A DNA stretch of 59,254 nucleotides from CAYJAQ01 sp964368275 (GTDB lineage Bacteria > Bacillota_I > Bacilli_A > ML615J-28 > CAG-313), in the NCBI GenBank assembly GCA_964368275.1, contig CAYJAQ010000002.1, positions 1-59,254 of the forward strand. Direction: 5' to 3'. The notes below the pieces were generated by a model. That model was not told where the DNA came from and did no database searches. It saw nothing but the letters and a program-made list of their open reading frames with translations. A program made the translations under genes and the position numbers. Shown here piece after piece: positions 7,538 to 15,377 of the stretch. Position 1 is the first letter of the stretch. Every line of letters begins with the position of its first letter.

Positions 7538-9265
7538 TTAACTCTTGAAACCCTTTTGAAAAGCGGTAATATTATCATTTGTTATCATTGCTAAACTAAC
7601 CCGTTTAACAATATCTTTCTTTTGAAGAAATCCCTCATCTGGTGCTAAATGCCGAACCGGTGTTATCCCTAAATACTTACTAGTAATTGCAAACTCCCCG
7701 CGGCCAAAAATACGGACATCAAAAAGGTTATCAAGTTGATTACTGATATTGATATCTTTACTGAGGTGAATAATAAAATAAAAGCCAGCAATTTTTCCTA
7801 CTTGCAAAAGATAGCATAATTGCTCAAGTGCTTGATTATTTGTCATAAGTTTTTCTAAACCATTAATGATTACAAAATACTTCATCATTTTTTCCGTATT
7901 CAACTTGTTATACTCATCAATATTATTAGTATTAGCATTATTAATAATTTCAATGCGCTCATCAATTGTTTTCTGAAGTTTAAGGAAACTTTCATCCAAG
8001 TAATTATAATATCCATTAATCATATTGACACTACTGATAGTTTGAAGTAAGTCAAAAATTAGAAAATTGCCACTAGCAGATGGATACTTATAACAAAGCA
8101 TACATATTAACGCAATTAAAAACTGATTAACATGACTATCGTCATCACCGACAATTATCACTCGCTGATCACTTATCATGTTAACAATTAATACCGTATT
8201 ATCAGTGGCTATTCCTATTGGTAATAGTAAATTGTTTTTATATTCGCCCTGACGGAGGAGTAATGTTTTAAAGTGAGCAGTTTCGGAATAAAGGTTCTTC
8301 ACTTGAATGACAATTTTTCCACAGGTTAAATCTTTAGTTAGTAAAAAATCATCTTCTATTGTTCGTTTTAATTTCATGTATAAAGCATCCATACTAATAC
8401 TAGCTATAGTATCTATCAAAAAGGAAGTAACATGTAAACTAATCTCACATGCTATGTCTTTATAAAAGATATTCATATTGTTTAGAATACTACCTATAGT
8501 CTTCTTTAAATTCTGTGCATGTTTTTCTTCTACAATAATATACTTTTCACTAACAGGAACAGTAATATCATCTAACGATAATTTACGTATAACTGCTTTA
8601 GCAATTGTCTTTTTTACAATTTTTGTTCCTTCGCTCGTATTTTTCTTAATATCATATTTCATTGAATGGAAGAAACGTTTCACAAAATAAATAATTTTAA
8701 GAAGAAAGTGGCCAATCATGCCAATAAATTCCGAAATTGTTTTTTGCAAAGTAAAAGCAATTCCAACGAACAATAAACAAATAGTGATTATTACCGTACC
8801 AACACTTGCGAATAGGCTGTAACAAAGATAAAAAAAACAACCACCGATAACGCCGCCACCGACAATCATCCCATCTTGATAGTTTTTGAAATAATCAATG
8901 TATAGTTGAAAAGTTAATTTCACATAGTTATTCCCGAAACGGCTAACATAATTATGCATCGGGAAATGGGAGATAGTTAAGATCCCAATCAATATCAAAA
9001 TTACCCCAATAGTGCGCATATTCTTAAGCCGTAAAGGTTTATGATAAAGCAAGCAGCGCAAGCCATATAAGACAAGAGCCAAAAGGATAGCAAAATACCA
9101 ATCGCCAAAAGCAATTCGAAAACTCATCATAATATAATAACCTAAAGTTCCAAGCCGTGCAAGACCAAGAACCGGAATAATCAAACAAATAATACCAATA
9201 ATTTCATAATAAAATGTCAGTTCTTTTTGATTTTGTTCTATTGTTGTCTTCTTTTCCTTTGCCAC
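7538..9265 (-). CDS. FtsK/SpoIIIE-like membrane protein with degenerate motor
   Basis: A 575-residue protein with the FtsK layout: four or more membrane helices within about residues 20-180, a linker, and a RecA-like region at about 345-555. The segment LLPIGIATDN...VIIVGDDDSHVNQFL aligns with the place where SpoIIIE has its Walker A, but here that is GDDDSHVN (about 373-380), with no GK[ST]. The Walker B sites read FLIFDLL and YFVIINGL; the VDEL acidic pair is lost. The C-terminal gamma DNA-reading domain is absent. It therefore looks like a non-hydrolysing relative of the DNA translocase. I chose the GTG at 9265 because GGGTGAT sits at the right distance; an earlier GTG is possible. It follows rpmG. 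Confidence 0.75.
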   Translation of the reverse strand: MAKEKKTTIEQNQKELTFYYEIIGIICLIIPVLGLARLGTLGYYIMMSFRIAFGDWYFAILLALVLYGLRCLLYHKPLRLKNMRTIGVILILIGILTISHFPMHNYVSRFGNNYVKLTFQLYIDYFKNYQDGMIVGGGVIGGCFFYLCYSLFASVGTVIITICLLFVGIAFTLQKTISEFIGMIGHFLLKIIYFVKRFFHSMKYDIKKNTSEGTKIVKKTIAKAVIRKLSLDDITVPVSEKYIIVEEKHAQNLKKTIGSILNNMNIFYKDIACEISLHVTSFLIDTIASISMDALYMKLKRTIEDDFLLTKDLTCGKIVIQVKNLYSETAHFKTLLLRQGEYKNNLLLPIGIATDNTVLIVNMISDQRVIIVGDDDSHVNQFLIALICMLCYKYPSASGNFLIFDLLQTISSVNMINGYYNYLDESFLKLQKTIDERIEIINNANTNNIDEYNKLNTEKMMKYFVIINGLEKLMTNNQALEQLCYLLQVGKIAGFYFIIHLSKDINISNQLDNLFDVRIFGRGEFAITSKYLGITPVRHLAPDEGFLQKKDIVKRVSLAMITNDNITAFQKGFKS

Positions 9266-9320
9266 TATAATCACCCAGTATATTAAACTACAAATAAAAG
9301 CAAAAAGGTGTAATTTTTTG

Positions 9321-9349
9321 CCAAAAGAAAAGCCAAGTTATCACTTGGC
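9321..9349 (-). terminator. terminator after rpmG
   Basis: Minus strand 7-bp stem GCCAAGT/ACTTGGC with loop GATA followed by TTTTCTTTT, just after the L33 stop codon. Confidence 0.8.
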
Positions 9350-9358
9350 ATCCTAAAA

Positions 9359-9514
9359 CTATTTTTTAGATTTTTCTTTGTGGATAGTAGCTTTCTTACA
9401 ACGTGGGCAATACTTTTTATATTCCATACGGTCAGGAGTATTACGTTTGTTTTTTTCTGTTAAGTAGTTTTCTTCTCCACACTCTGTACATTTTAATAAT
9501 ACATTAATACGCAT
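9359..9514 (-). CDS. rpmG: 50S ribosomal protein L33, zinc-binding form
   Basis: A 51-residue protein of the large ribosomal subunit. It begins MRINVLLKCTECGEENY and contains PDRMEYKKYCPRCKK, giving the two CxxC pairs that mark the zinc-ribbon (C+) form of L33. The length is normal. GGAGG is 7 bases before the ATG, and a strong promoter and a terminator flank it, so it is a single-gene unit. Zinc-free L33 paralogues are often induced when zinc is scarce; this copy is the zinc-requiring kind. Confidence 0.95.
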   Translation of the reverse strand: MRINVLLKCTECGEENYLTEKNKRNTPDRMEYKKYCPRCKKATIHKEKSKK

Positions 9515-9542
9515 TTTCGTACCTCCATAATAAATCCTTTAT

Positions 9543-9571
9543 ATTATACTATATTTCAATAACTTTTGCAA
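9543..9571 (-). promoter_or_regulatory. promoter of rpmG
   Basis: Minus strand TTGCAA, a 17-nt spacer and TATAAT, 29 bases before the rpmG start codon. Confidence 0.8.
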
Positions 9572-9588
9572 GCAATTACAAATATTAT

Positions 9589-10227
9589 TTAAAGATTTGT
9601 CTCAATTTCAAAGCATTTTTGAATATTTTTTATGAAAGCCGATTCGCTCCGACAATATTTCATCTTTAGTACTTCTCTATTAGAAGTAATTTTTCGCAAA
9701 TAATCTTTATATAAATAAACCGGAAGAATATTAGCATCTTCTGCTATATCACAGCTTGCATGCGTAAAAAAACCATACTTTACTTTATCTTTGATCATAA
9801 TTAAATCAAATGGTCCATCCTCATCTAAACTATATTGGGAAGCCGGATATAATTCCTTTAAACGCTCATAAAGAAAAATGCTTGTCCACTTATACTTATT
9901 TACTAAATATTCTACTACTTTTTCACTATAATAATGAACAATTAAAAACTCACCCTTATTGATTACTTTAACAATCGCCTTTACTAGTTTCAACTGCTTC
10001 AATACTTCATACAGCATGATTACACGATTTACTTCCATTGCATAAACATTAATAATCATTGTCGTATTCTTCACATAAGTTGTTTTCGGACAAGCAATGA
10101 CATTTTCTACAAAACCATACCACCAACCAGGTCGGTTACTGGCTAATTCATGGATTTTACTAATGAAAGCCTTCTCTACCTCATCATAATAATACTCGTC
10201 CAATAATTTACTAATACTATTTTTCAC
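9589..10227 (-). CDS. hypothetical protein, 212 residues
   Basis: I do not recognise this protein. It has no signal peptide or membrane helix and is rich in Tyr, Lys and Ile. Visible segments include RPGWWYGFVENVIACP near the N-terminus and a hydrophobic-basic repeat VVEYLVNKYKWTSIFLYERLKELYP in the middle, probably alpha/beta. The likely start is a GTG at 10227, with GGGGTGG upstream; another GTG three codons earlier is possible. It follows RNase J across a hairpin that contains its ribosome binding site, so its expression is probably tied to read-through or unfolding of that hairpin. Confidence 0.6.
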   Translation of the reverse strand: MKNSISKLLDEYYYDEVEKAFISKIHELASNRPGWWYGFVENVIACPKTTYVKNTTMIINVYAMEVNRVIMLYEVLKQLKLVKAIVKVINKGEFLIVHYYSEKVVEYLVNKYKWTSIFLYERLKELYPASQYSLDEDGPFDLIMIKDKVKYGFFTHASCDIAEDANILPVYLYKDYLRKITSNREVLKMKYCRSESAFIKNIQKCFEIETNL

Positions 10228-10228
10228 A

Positions 10229-10260
10229 AAAACCACCCCTTAATAATATGAGGTGGTTTT
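10229..10260 (-). terminator. hairpin after rnj that contains the next gene's ribosome binding site
   Basis: A 9-bp stem AAAACCACC/GGTGGTTTT with a 14-nt loop. In the minus direction the 3' arm continues into TTTTTGTG, so it looks like the RNase J terminator, yet the same arm carries the GGGGTGG element and the T run ends in the GTG start of the next gene. Confidence 0.65.
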
Positions 10261-10270
10261 CTTTTTTATA

Positions 10271-11941
10271 CTATTTTTTTAAATCAATTATTGAAGTAAT
10301 AATAATTGGACGTTTTTTAACAATTCTAAACGTTAATTTACCAATTTCATCACTTAGTGAAGACTTAATTGCTTCTTTATCAACAACATTTTTCGTAAAA
10401 GCATTTTTAAGCATTCGTGTGAAAAGATCAACTACTTGTTTATTAAAGTCCTCTTGAGGAACATTTAAAACAAAGCCTTTTGTTATTACAACTGGGTCCT
10501 TAACAATTTTACGGATGCGACTATCAACATATACTAAGATAATGATAGCACCATCTTCGGACATTTGTTCACGTTCCTTTAAAATTTGCTGATTAACACT
10601 AGCAATCAGTGAACCATCAACTAAAATATCGCCATATGTAATATTTTCATAACCTGTTAATTCTTTATTTTCAATAATAGCCGTTTTACCATTATCAATA
10701 ACCACAATATTTTTCTCTGGCACACCAGCACCTTTTAAGACATCAATATGACGATACTGGTGACGATATTCACCGATAACAGGTACAATATAATGTGGTT
10801 TTAACATTGAATAAAGCATTAGTAGATCATCAGGAGTAGCGTGGGTAGTTTTTAAAACACTCTTTGGTATTACTTCGACATCAATATCATTGCGATAAAG
10901 TTCATCCATAACGCCAATTGCAAAACGTTCTGTACCAGGTAATGGGTCAGAGATAAAAACAACAGTATCTTTTTCCGTGATTTGAACAATTCGGTCTTGC
11001 TTATTTAACATACGAAGTACCATATTGTATTGTTCATTTCGAACACCAGAAACAATAACTACTAGGTCATCATCATCATTTTTACAAGTGTCATCAATAT
11101 AGCGCAGATTTACTAGTTTATCAGTAGGAATCCGTAAATACCCAGAGTTAATCGCTACATCAATCGCCCGTTCGCCCGTTTTGCCAACAACTGCGATACG
11201 TTTTCCACTAGCGATACTCATATCAATAATGCGTTGAATACGACTTAAAGCAGAAGAAAAGCAAGTTACAATAATCCGATGTTGTGCTTTATTCAAAATA
11301 TTTTGGTATTTGTGTTCAAACTTAACATCGTTATTGGCACGATAATCATTAGTAACCCCAATGCTTTCAGATAATACAGCTAAAACTCCTTCGCGGTTTA
11401 ATTCAGTAATCTTTTCGAATGAAGTCTTGTAGCGTGGGTCAAGGGTTGAACCAAAATTAAAATCAGGTGCATAGACAATAACCCCATCAACCGTATGAAT
11501 CGCAATTGCGACAGATTCGGGAATACTATGGGTTGTGTTATAGAAAGTAACAAAATTGTCACCAAACTTCATCGTCTTTGTTTCATTAATTCGGTAAAGT
11601 TTATACTTACTAACATCCATGTCATTTGCTGATAACAAACTTTCGATTAAACAAATCGTAAAATGGGTTCCATATACTCTAACATTAATATTTTCTAATA
11701 AGAATGGTAAAGCCCCAGTATGGTCTTCATGACCATGGGATATAAAAATCCCCTCAATCCGTTCCTTATTTTCTACTAAATAACTTATATCGGGAATTAC
11801 GGCATCTATGCCATACAAATCAACTTCAGGATACTTAAGACCAGCATCTAAAATAAAGATTCGGTCATCGACTTCAACAACAAACATATTTTTGCCGTTC
11901 TCGCCAAGTCCCCCTAAAGATGATATTTTTATCTTACTCAT
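10271..11941 (-). CDS. rnj: ribonuclease J
   Basis: A 556-residue metallo-beta-lactamase/beta-CASP nuclease with both 5'-3' exonuclease and endonuclease capacity in this family, central to mRNA decay and rRNA maturation in Firmicutes. The N-terminal LGGLGENGKNMF and the metal motif HGHEDH (residues 69-74) are intact; the beta-CASP motifs and the C-terminal dimerisation domain follow at normal length. The ATG has GAGGAAATAGT upstream and a good promoter lies between it and spoVAE. Whether it is the J1 or J2 form cannot be told from the sequence alone. Confidence 0.95.
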   Translation of the reverse strand: MSKIKISSLGGLGENGKNMFVVEVDDRIFILDAGLKYPEVDLYGIDAVIPDISYLVENKERIEGIFISHGHEDHTGALPFLLENINVRVYGTHFTICLIESLLSANDMDVSKYKLYRINETKTMKFGDNFVTFYNTTHSIPESVAIAIHTVDGVIVYAPDFNFGSTLDPRYKTSFEKITELNREGVLAVLSESIGVTNDYRANNDVKFEHKYQNILNKAQHRIIVTCFSSALSRIQRIIDMSIASGKRIAVVGKTGERAIDVAINSGYLRIPTDKLVNLRYIDDTCKNDDDDLVVIVSGVRNEQYNMVLRMLNKQDRIVQITEKDTVVFISDPLPGTERFAIGVMDELYRNDIDVEVIPKSVLKTTHATPDDLLMLYSMLKPHYIVPVIGEYRHQYRHIDVLKGAGVPEKNIVVIDNGKTAIIENKELTGYENITYGDILVDGSLIASVNQQILKEREQMSEDGAIIILVYVDSRIRKIVKDPVVITKGFVLNVPQEDFNKQVVDLFTRMLKNAFTKNVVDKEAIKSSLSDEIGKLTFRIVKKRPIIITSIIDLKK

Positions 11942-11979
11942 ACTATTTCCTCACATTTCGTGTAACATACTTACACTAT

Positions 11980-12008
11980 ATTGTACCAAAAAACGGAAAA
12001 AATAGCAA
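11980..12008 (-). promoter_or_regulatory. promoter of rnj
   Basis: Minus strand TTGCTA, a 17-nt spacer and TACAAT. The short 5' leader carries a small inverted repeat GTGTAA/TTACAC (11960-11976). Confidence 0.7.
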
Positions 12009-12016
12009 CGATTTCA

Positions 12017-12367
12017 CTAACCTTTAGGCTTAAAGACAATGGCAACTAAAAATGCAAAGAGAATAGCAGCAGCAATACCAGACGATGTTAAGTCAAAAAT
12101 ACCGACCAAAACTCCCATATATCCAATTTGCGTCGCTTCCTCTACTGCAGCATGGGTAAGGGAGTGACCAAAACTCGATATTGGCATTAAAGCACCTGCT
12201 CCACCTAATTCAATTAGTTTATCATACAGATGAAAGCATTCCAATGCACTACCTAGTACTACATAAAGAACCGTAATATGAAGTGGTAATAACTTAAAGA
12301 GATCCATAATTAGCTGTCCAATTGCACATATTAATCCACCAATAATAAAAGCCATTAGAAATTCCAT
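12017..12367 (-). CDS. spoVAE: stage V sporulation protein AE
   Basis: A 116-residue membrane protein of the SpoVA channel, which moves dipicolinic acid into the developing spore and out at germination. It has three or four hydrophobic helices and the SpoVAC/E-like stretch GGAGALMPISSFGHSLTHAA. It resembles SpoVAEb. The ATG overlaps the spoVAD stop as TAATG, with AAAGGGTGA upstream, so translation is coupled. It is the last gene of the sporulation block. Confidence 0.93.
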   Translation of the reverse strand: MEFLMAFIIGGLICAIGQLIMDLFKLLPLHITVLYVVLGSALECFHLYDKLIELGGAGALMPISSFGHSLTHAAVEEATQIGYMGVLVGIFDLTSSGIAAAILFAFLVAIVFKPKG

Positions 12368-13374
12368 TATTTCACCCTTTCTAAGCAAACAGCATGAGCA
12401 ATTGCTGGCACACTTTCATGTTGTGCCATCATAATTGGATTCATCAGTGCTCCTGTTGCTATTACTAATACTTTATTCAGTTTACCTTTTAGCATCTCGT
12501 GGTAAAGATAACCATACATTACTAAAGCTGAGCAACCACAACCACTACCGCCTGCGAAGACTGCTTGTTTATTTATATCATAGACAAGCATTCCACAATC
12601 ATGGTAATTCTTCTCAATATCAATATTCCATTCCTTTAAGATATCTAAAAACACTTTTCCCCCATACTTTGAAAGGTCACCTGTTAAAATTAAATCATAT
12701 TCCGATGGATCTATTTGAAAATCTACTAGATGCTGTCTGAGAGTTGACGCTGCAGCCGGCGCCATAGCTCGTCCCAAATCTTGTGGATCAGTTAAACCCG
12801 GATCAACCACTTTGCCAATAGTTGCACGTGTTACTTTAATCGGCGATTCATCACTACTTAAAATCCCAGCACCAGCGGCACTAACCGTAAAAGTGGTACA
12901 ATTAGGTTTAGGCCCACCATATTCGGTTGGATAACGAAATTGTCGCTCACTAGTTGCATTGTGAGAACTTGTCATACACACAACATTTTGGGAAACGCCA
13001 CTATCAATAAAGGTGGCACCACTTAATAATCCTAAAGTCGAATTACTACATGCTCCATAAATCCCCAGAAAACTGACATCATAATCGCGCATTAAATAAT
13101 TAGAAATTGCCAATTGATTATTCAAATCACCAGAGATTACTAAATCTACATCATATGAGCCTAAACTTGCTTTTAAAAGGACAAGTTCAAAAGCATCACG
13201 TAACATTTGAATTTCCGCCTTTTCCCATGTATCTTGTTCACAGTATAGATTAGGATAACTAGCATCATAATACTCGCCAAGCGGTCCATCTGCTTCTTTA
13301 GGACCTGATACACAAGCAGCAGCTTTTAAATATACGTTATCATACTGAATACTTGTTTTCCCTTTTTTTACCAT
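12367..13374 (-). CDS. spoVAD: stage V sporulation protein AD
   Basis: A 335-residue soluble SpoVA subunit with a thiolase-like fold, known in Bacillus to bind dipicolinic acid. Visible family stretches are FLGIYGACSNSTLGL, VVCMTSSHNATSERQFRYPTEYGG and YHDCGMLVYD, and the length is normal. It starts 7 bases inside the end of spoVAC, with TTGGTGGGC upstream, and ends on the first base of the spoVAE start. Confidence 0.96.
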   Translation of the reverse strand: MVKKGKTSIQYDNVYLKAAACVSGPKEADGPLGEYYDASYPNLYCEQDTWEKAEIQMLRDAFELVLLKASLGSYDVDLVISGDLNNQLAISNYLMRDYDVSFLGIYGACSNSTLGLLSGATFIDSGVSQNVVCMTSSHNATSERQFRYPTEYGGPKPNCTTFTVSAAGAGILSSDESPIKVTRATIGKVVDPGLTDPQDLGRAMAPAAASTLRQHLVDFQIDPSEYDLILTGDLSKYGGKVFLDILKEWNIDIEKNYHDCGMLVYDINKQAVFAGGSGCGCSALVMYGYLYHEMLKGKLNKVLVIATGALMNPIMMAQHESVPAIAHAVCLERVK

Positions 13375-13811
13375 ATTATGCCCACCAAATAAATAACTGA
13401 ACTAAAGAAAAAAGCACTAACAATACCTGCGACAATAATGGCGCCCGCTAGTTTAAACATATTTGACATAATTCCTAGTATTAGCCCTTCGCTCTTACTT
13501 TCTAAAGCGGCAGATGTCATCGAATTAGCAAAACCAGTTATTGGAATGTACGTGCCAGCCCCAGCAAATTGCCCAATTTTATCATATACTCCAAAACCCG
13601 TCAGGATTGAAGCAATGAATACTAACGTAATTGACATTAAACTACTAGACGTCGCTTTCTCAAAATCTAAAACTGATAAGTATAAGGTTAATAATCCTTG
13701 AGCAATCAGTCCGACGATTCCCCCAATAATAAATGCCCGTAATACATTCATAAATATTGGGCGCTTAATTTTTTCATTCTTTAATACTTTTTGATAAGTT
13801 TTTTGTTCCAT
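13368..13811 (-). CDS. spoVAC: stage V sporulation protein AC
   Basis: A 147-residue membrane protein of the SpoVA complex; in Bacillus it acts as a mechanosensitive channel component. It has a basic N-terminus and about four hydrophobic helices with the conserved GAGTYIPITGFANSMTSAALE region. GGTGAT precedes the ATG but lies in the 3' arm of a 10-bp hairpin, so its expression may be limited when read from the sigF transcript. No spoVAA or spoVAB is present between sigF and spoVAC. Confidence 0.95.
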   Translation of the reverse strand: MEQKTYQKVLKNEKIKRPIFMNVLRAFIIGGIVGLIAQGLLTLYLSVLDFEKATSSSLMSITLVFIASILTGFGVYDKIGQFAGAGTYIPITGFANSMTSAALESKSEGLILGIMSNMFKLAGAIIVAGIVSAFFFSSVIYLVGIIW

Positions 13812-13818
13812 AAAAAAT

Positions 13819-13848
13819 CACCATTTCTAGTATTTTCAAGAAATGGTG
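13819..13848 (-). terminator. hairpin between sigF and spoVAC covering the spoVAC ribosome binding site
   Basis: A 10-bp perfect stem CACCATTTCT/AGAAATGGTG with a 10-nt loop, followed in the minus direction by ATTTTTT and then the spoVAC ATG. It has the form of an intrinsic terminator while its 3' arm holds the GGTGAT element. Confidence 0.7.
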
Positions 13849-13859
13849 TTATTATACAA

Positions 13860-14447
13860 TTAAATAAGGACTTTATTGGCAATCGTTTTTAATTTGCGAC
13901 AAACGCTGCTTTGATTAATTGCTAAAACTTGAGCTATTTCCTTTTGAGTCATATTATTAATTAAGCGCATTTTTAGTATTTTACGCTCAGTTTGGTCAAG
14001 TTCTGATGCATCAATCATATTATACCAACTATTATCAGCAATATTATCAATTTCTTCTTCTTTTAAATAATGGACTTTCTCCATGAAAGATGAGGCAATT
14101 ATCACATTCTCAATTGAGGTATTCTCCTCTTCAGCGATTTTTTCAAGTGGTTTATCGCCGTTTTTTAATTTATCAATAATTTTTCTAGTCCGATAATCAA
14201 GTTTAATCGCATTTTGTTTGGCTAGCTCTTTTTTGATAGATCCTAAAATATATGGCACCGCAAAACTGCTAAATGCTACCCCTTTTTCCATGTTAAATTT
14301 ACGGGCAGCGTCAAGTAGTCCCATCATCCCCGCTTGCACTAAGTCATCACGGTCAAAAGGGTTAGTCGGGAATCGCTTTACAATATGGTAAACGAGCCCT
14401 TGGTTGTTTTTAATCACATACTCATAACTAGTGATGTTATCCTTCAT
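13860..14447 (-). CDS. sigF: RNA polymerase sigma-F factor, short form
   Basis: The forespore sigma factor that starts compartment-specific transcription after asymmetric division. Region 2 (DRDDLVQAGMMGLLDAARKF ... FSSFAVPYILGSI) and region 4 (LDQTERKILKMRL and a helix-turn-helix with TQKEIAQVLAINQSSVCRK) are clear. At 195 residues it is about 60 shorter than the Bacillus protein, lacking much of the N-terminal stretch and having a compact region 3. It starts 11 bases inside spoIIAB. The identity rests mainly on the adjacent anti-sigma and anti-anti-sigma genes. Confidence 0.92.
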   Translation of the reverse strand: MKDNITSYEYVIKNNQGLVYHIVKRFPTNPFDRDDLVQAGMMGLLDAARKFNMEKGVAFSSFAVPYILGSIKKELAKQNAIKLDYRTRKIIDKLKNGDKPLEKIAEEENTSIENVIIASSFMEKVHYLKEEEIDNIADNSWYNMIDASELDQTERKILKMRLINNMTQKEIAQVLAINQSSVCRKLKTIANKVLI

Positions 14448-14862
14448 AGTAGTTCTTTATCATTTTTACCCGTGTACCTTCACCTAGTTTTGAATACACC
14501 GCAATCTCATTCATAAACACTTCCATAATGGTAAAACCAAGCCCAGCTCGTTCTTGATCGTCCTTAGTTGAAAAAAGTGGTTCACGGGCTTTTTGAATAT
14601 CAGCAATACCAATCCCCTCATCAATAACTTCAATAATGATTTGGTGGTCATCGTAAGCCATTGTTAATTCAACCCATTTACTTTCATTATTACGATATCC
14701 ATGCACTATCGCATTAGTGACCGCCTCTGAGATAGCGGTTTTAACCTCATTTAGAATTCCTAACTCAATCTCTAGATTCACTAAGAAAGCAACTGACACT
14801 GTACGTGCAAAAACCACATTCTCATTTTTGGCTAAAAATTTTATTTTCATTTCATTTTTCAT
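14437..14862 (-). CDS. spoIIAB: anti-sigma-F factor and serine kinase SpoIIAB
   Basis: A 141-residue GHKL-fold protein that holds sigma-F inactive and phosphorylates SpoIIAA. The N-box EAVTNAIVHGY, DEGIGI and GLGFTIME ATP-binding motifs are intact. The ATG overlaps the spoIIAA stop as TAATG, with GGAGGCAGTATA upstream; a longer reading with six extra residues would begin inside spoIIAA and is less likely. Order and overlaps match the classical spoIIA operon. Confidence 0.96.
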   Translation of the reverse strand: MKNEMKIKFLAKNENVVFARTVSVAFLVNLEIELGILNEVKTAISEAVTNAIVHGYRNNESKWVELTMAYDDHQIIIEVIDEGIGIADIQKAREPLFSTKDDQERAGLGFTIMEVFMNEIAVYSKLGEGTRVKMIKNYYEG

Positions 14863-15212
14863 TATACTGCCTCCAAGCATTCTTGTGCTTCTTTTTCATT
14901 TTCAGCAACAAGACAAATTTTCTTTAAACCTGATAGATTAAAAATTCGTTCAATCAGTTCATTCATCGCACATATTACCACTTTACCCCTTACTTGCTTT
15001 AATTGTGTATAACGACCGATAATGAAACCAATCCCACTACTATCCATAAATGGCACTTCTTCTAAATTGATAATTAAATGTTTAATATGGTATTTATCAA
15101 TTATTTCACTCACGCGATATTTCAAACTTACAGCACTTGCTTGATCTAGTTCCCCTTTTAATCTGATTAAAAGAACATTACGTTTTAATACCATTTGCAT
15201 TCCCAAACTCAT
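14862..15212 (-). CDS. spoIIAA: anti-anti-sigma factor SpoIIAA
   Basis: A 116-residue STAS-domain protein that frees sigma-F from SpoIIAB when dephosphorylated by SpoIIE. It begins MSLGMQMVLKRNVLLIRLKGELDQ-like, closely parallel to the Bacillus protein, and contains the phosphorylation loop FMDSSGIGFIIGRY. That similarity and the upstream AAGGGGTAGA decide the start; an in-frame extension of 21 codons upstream is rejected. A terminator separates it from dacF, so it probably has its own promoter. Confidence 0.96.
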   Translation of the reverse strand: MSLGMQMVLKRNVLLIRLKGELDQASAVSLKYRVSEIIDKYHIKHLIINLEEVPFMDSSGIGFIIGRYTQLKQVRGKVVICAMNELIERIFNLSGLKKICLVAENEKEAQECLEAV

Positions 15213-15257
15213 TCTACCCCTTCTTTCTGTGATAATTTTAGCACACTTTTCCCTAAC

Positions 15258-15282
15258 AAAAAAGACCTTCGACAAAGAAGGT
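15258..15282 (-). terminator. terminator between dacF and spoIIAA
   Basis: Minus strand 6-bp stem ACCTTC/GAAGGT with loop TTTGTC followed by CTTTTTTG. It may only partly stop dacF transcripts. Confidence 0.65.
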
Positions 15283-15330
15283 TAAAACTAGACGCTAATG
15301 GCATATCCCAATTATGCGTTATTATGTCTA

Positions 15331-15347
15331 ACTTTCTTCAAGAAAGT
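15331..15347. repeat. palindrome between dacF and spoIIAA
   Basis: ACTTTCTT-C-AAGAAAGT is a perfect 8-bp inverted repeat around one base. It has no T run on either side, so it looks more like a protein-binding site than a terminator. Its function is unknown. Confidence 0.4.
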
Positions 15348-15377
15348 CCATTCTTGCAAAAATATAATGATTTTTTG

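Noticed and set aside
12435..12740. Plus-strand open frame of 101 codons
   Set aside because: It lies entirely antisense to spoVAD, has no ribosome binding site and a low-complexity composition.
13828..13858. Sigma-G-like promoter TGTATA-N18-AATACTA before spoVAC
   Set aside because: The elements fit the consensus, but the start point would fall on the ribosome binding site, leaving almost no leader. Kept only as a remote possibility.
15212..15260. Sigma-H promoter for spoIIAA
   Set aside because: TTAGGGAAAA followed by TAAAAT is suggestive, but the -10 match and spacing are too weak to report as a feature.
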